Below, piece by piece: positions 62,176 through 64,000 of a stretch of DNA of 64,000 bases. How positions within the stretch are numbered: position 1 is the first letter of the stretch; each line of letters begins with the position of its first letter. Source of the stretch: CBDATA01 sp965202845 (GTDB taxonomy: Bacteria > Acidobacteriota > Vicinamibacteria > Marinacidobacterales > Marinacidobacteraceae); contig OZ241856.1 of the NCBI GenBank assembly GCA_965202845.1, positions 1,798,001 through 1,862,000 of the forward strand. The letters are read 5' to 3'. The position numbers were made by a program, and so were the translations under genes. The notes under the pieces were generated by a model that saw nothing but the letters and a program-made list of their open reading frames with translations, was not told the DNA's origin and made no database searches.

Positions 62176-63513
62176 TCAGGGGTCGCGGGGGGAAGCGGCG
62201 GCCGGTTCGACCCGCAGGACGAGACCCTCCACCGCCTGGATGCGCACCCGCTCGCCAACCGCGACCGGATGCGGCGCGACGGCTTGCCAGTACTCCCCGT
62301 GGACGAACACAGTGCCCGGACCGTCGGCGGGAATCGCGGTGCGGGCGGTGGCGACCAGCCCGACCATCCCCTCCCGGCCGGTCACCGGCGGCGCCCGGTG
62401 GGCGCGGAGGACCATCTGCCCCAGAAACAGGACGAGGGCGGCAAAGACAATCACGGTGGGAATCACGAAACCGAAAGACACGCCGAGCTCCGGAACGGGA
62501 AGCGACTGTTCCTCGAAGAAAAAGAGCAGGCCGGCGGCCAGCGCGACCGCGCCGCCCAGCCCCAGAACCCCGAAGGAGGGGGTCAGGGTCTCGGCGACCA
62601 GCAAACCAATCCCCACCAGCAGCAGCAGCACCCCGAGCGCGTTGACCGGGAGCAGGTTCAGGCCGAAACCGGCGAGGACCAGGGCCACCACGCCGAGAAT
62701 CCCGGGGAACAGCAGGCCGGGATTGGAGAACTCCAGGTAGAGGCCCAGGAGACCGATCATGCCGAGAATGACCGCGAGGCTCGGGTTGGCGATGAAGGAG
62801 AGCGCCCGGTCGCGGAGGCTCATCTCGGTGAGGACCACCGGAAGGCCGCCGACCTGGAGCGCCTGCTCCTCCCCGCCGATGCGGCGGACGGTCCGCCCGT
62901 CGAGGGCGGCGAGAAAGGCGCCCACATCGTTCGCCACCAAGTCGATCAGGCCGGCTTCCAGCGCCTCCGAAGCCGTCCAGCTGCGCGCCTCGGTCACCCC
63001 CTGTTCGGCCAGCTCCACATCGCGCCCGCGCCGTTCGGCGATCGAGCGGAGGTAGGCGGCGGCATCCGATTCGACCTTCCGGCTCAGGGTTTCGGGCATC
63101 TCGCCCCCGGTCCCGGCGATCGGGGTGGCGGCGCCCATGTTGGTTCCGGGCGCCATTCCGGAGATGTCGGCGGCCAGCGTGATCAGAAACCCGGCGGAGG
63201 CGGCGCGAGCGCCGGACGGACCGACGAAGACCGCGACCGGCGCCTCGCTGTTCAAGACGGCCTCGATGATCTCCCGCATCGAAGTGTCCAGCCCGCCCGG
63301 AGTGTCCAGCCGGATCAGCACCAGCCCGGCCTCCCGCTCGGCGGCGACCCGGATCGTCTCGACCACCCGGGCGGCGGACACCGAGTGGATGATGTCCACC
63401 ACGTCCACCTGCCGGATCTCGTTCGCGGGCGAAACCGAGGGCGCGGCGGCCAGCAGCCCGGCGAGCGCCAGCCCGGTTCGGAAGCCGGAAGCCGGGGGGT
63501 TCTTCCTCCTCAA
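62176..63513 (-). CDS. NfeD-family membrane serine protease
   Basis: 445 residues: signal peptide, ClpP-class protease domain with RLDTPGGLDTSMREI, GARAASAGFLITLAADI (Ser) and GMAPGTNMGAATPI, then a set of membrane helices and a C-terminal OB-fold NfeD domain (GREGMVGLVATARTA). Such proteases cleave the C-terminus of partner slipins. The TTG start overlaps greA (TTGA). Confidence 0.95.
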   Translation of the reverse strand: MRRKNPPASGFRTGLALAGLLAAAPSVSPANEIRQVDVVDIIHSVSAARVVETIRVAAEREAGLVLIRLDTPGGLDTSMREIIEAVLNSEAPVAVFVGPSGARAASAGFLITLAADISGMAPGTNMGAATPIAGTGGEMPETLSRKVESDAAAYLRSIAERRGRDVELAEQGVTEARSWTASEALEAGLIDLVANDVGAFLAALDGRTVRRIGGEEQALQVGGLPVVLTEMSLRDRALSFIANPSLAVILGMIGLLGLYLEFSNPGLLFPGILGVVALVLAGFGLNLLPVNALGVLLLLVGIGLLVAETLTPSFGVLGLGGAVALAAGLLFFFEEQSLPVPELGVSFGFVIPTVIVFAALVLFLGQMVLRAHRAPPVTGREGMVGLVATARTAIPADGPGTVFVHGEYWQAVAPHPVAVGERVRIQAVEGLVLRVEPAAASPRDP

Positions 63514-63989
63514 AGGATGCCCCGCTCGTGGATCGTCTTGAGCTCGAGGACTTCGAGTTCGCGCTCGCCGGACGGAGCGGTCAGGTACACGAAGTCCGAC
63601 ACCGCCGCCCCGATGAGCGCTCGCCCGATGGGCGACGCGGTGGAGACCCGGCCCTGGCTGGCGTCGGCCTCCTCGCTCACCACCAGCTCGTAGCGGAATT
63701 CCCGGCCGCTGGTGTGGTCCATTACCCGCACTTCGCTGCCGAGCGACACCCGGTCGGTGGGGATGCTGTCCAGGTGGAGCATCGAGAGGTCGGCGAGCCG
63801 CTTCTTGAGCTGCGCGAGGCGGGCGGCCACGAAAGCCTGGCGCTCCTTGGCGGCGTCGTACTCGGCGTTCTCGGAAAGGTCGCCGTGCTCGCGCGCCTCC
63901 TTGATCTGCTTCGGGAGGCGCAGATGCAGCTCCTCCTCAAGATCGCGGACTTCCGCTTCCAGTTTCGCGCGAAAGGAGAGTGGCGCCAA
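63510..63989 (-). CDS. greA: Transcription elongation factor GreA
   Basis: 159 residues. N-terminal coiled-coil with IKEAREHGDLSENAEYDAAK, the acidic tip that reaches into RNA polymerase, and a C-terminal FKBP-like domain (ASPIGRALIGAAVSD). It rescues backtracked polymerase by stimulating transcript cleavage. The TTG at 63989 follows GGGAGGA. The promoter is beyond the window end. Confidence 0.96.
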   Translation of the reverse strand: MAPLSFRAKLEAEVRDLEEELHLRLPKQIKEAREHGDLSENAEYDAAKERQAFVAARLAQLKKRLADLSMLHLDSIPTDRVSLGSEVRVMDHTSGREFRYELVVSEEADASQGRVSTASPIGRALIGAAVSDFVYLTAPSGERELEVLELKTIHERGIL

Positions 63990-64000
63990 GGAATCCTCCC

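Noticed and set aside
60349..63693. A plus-strand frame of over 1100 codons opposite prfB, SPFH, nfeD and greA
   Set aside because: Antisense shadow of well-identified genes, low-complexity His/Gln/Arg composition.

Overview
This 64 kb window comes from a bacterial chromosome of high G+C content (about 70% by eye). The gene set suggests a Gram-negative, probably of or near the Acidobacteriota: a GWxTD-domain protein, M28 and S9 peptidases, TolB-like propellers, a CehA-type metallohydrolase, DUF1343, many lipoproteins, CcmC/CcmD and HslUV. The lineage is inferred from gene content only. Genes are packed tightly, often with ATGA, GTGA or TTGA stop/start overlaps, and TTG starts are common.

Layout. 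1-5250 (minus): TolB-like propeller, M28-PDZ peptidase, lepA and hemW, with a terminator-like hairpin inside the first codons of the first gene. 5318-6795 (plus): a HypE/ThiL-like protein and a small lipoprotein. 6785-8695 (minus): an NHL-repeat lipoprotein and an AbrB/PIN toxin-antitoxin pair. 8716-22264 (minus): a long cluster with ilvE, a DUF1343 lipoprotein, an M50 protease, leuA, an unknown gene, leuC, leuD, tag, a metalloprotease lipoprotein, a CehA-like protein, an outer-membrane protein and ispG. 22471-25274 (plus): a coiled-coil membrane protein, a sigma factor and the GWxTD protein. 26168-29200 (plus): ccmC, ccmD, an NSS-type Na+ symporter and a degenerate Ldh2-type oxidoreductase. 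29372-30125: a second PIN module ending in a terminator. 30244-36926: an acyl-activating enzyme, GT4 glycosyltransferase, asparaginase, PLP enzyme and gamma-glutamyltransferase.

36959-50814 is an accessory zone. Two near-identical IS5-family elements are each interrupted by a 1468-bp ISL3-family element. A third, truncated ISL3 copy lies inside a broken DNA methyltransferase/endonuclease gene. Between the IS clusters lie a lipoprotein with three tandem-repeat arrays, hslUV, two small plus-strand genes, an ankyrin-repeat gene, and the most notable locus: a thioredoxin/ArsC-like gene (45124-45480) whose CxxC-type motif carries an in-frame TGA, a candidate selenoprotein.

50836-64000 holds a multicopper oxidase, a C26 amidotransferase, an FAH-family hydrolase, a cytochrome P450, an S9 peptidase and a DUF1684 lipoprotein. 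It ends in a minus-strand housekeeping cluster, greA - nfeD - SPFH protein - SPOR protein - prfB, with the classical prfB +1 frameshift site intact. I saw no tRNA, rRNA or CRISPR array.
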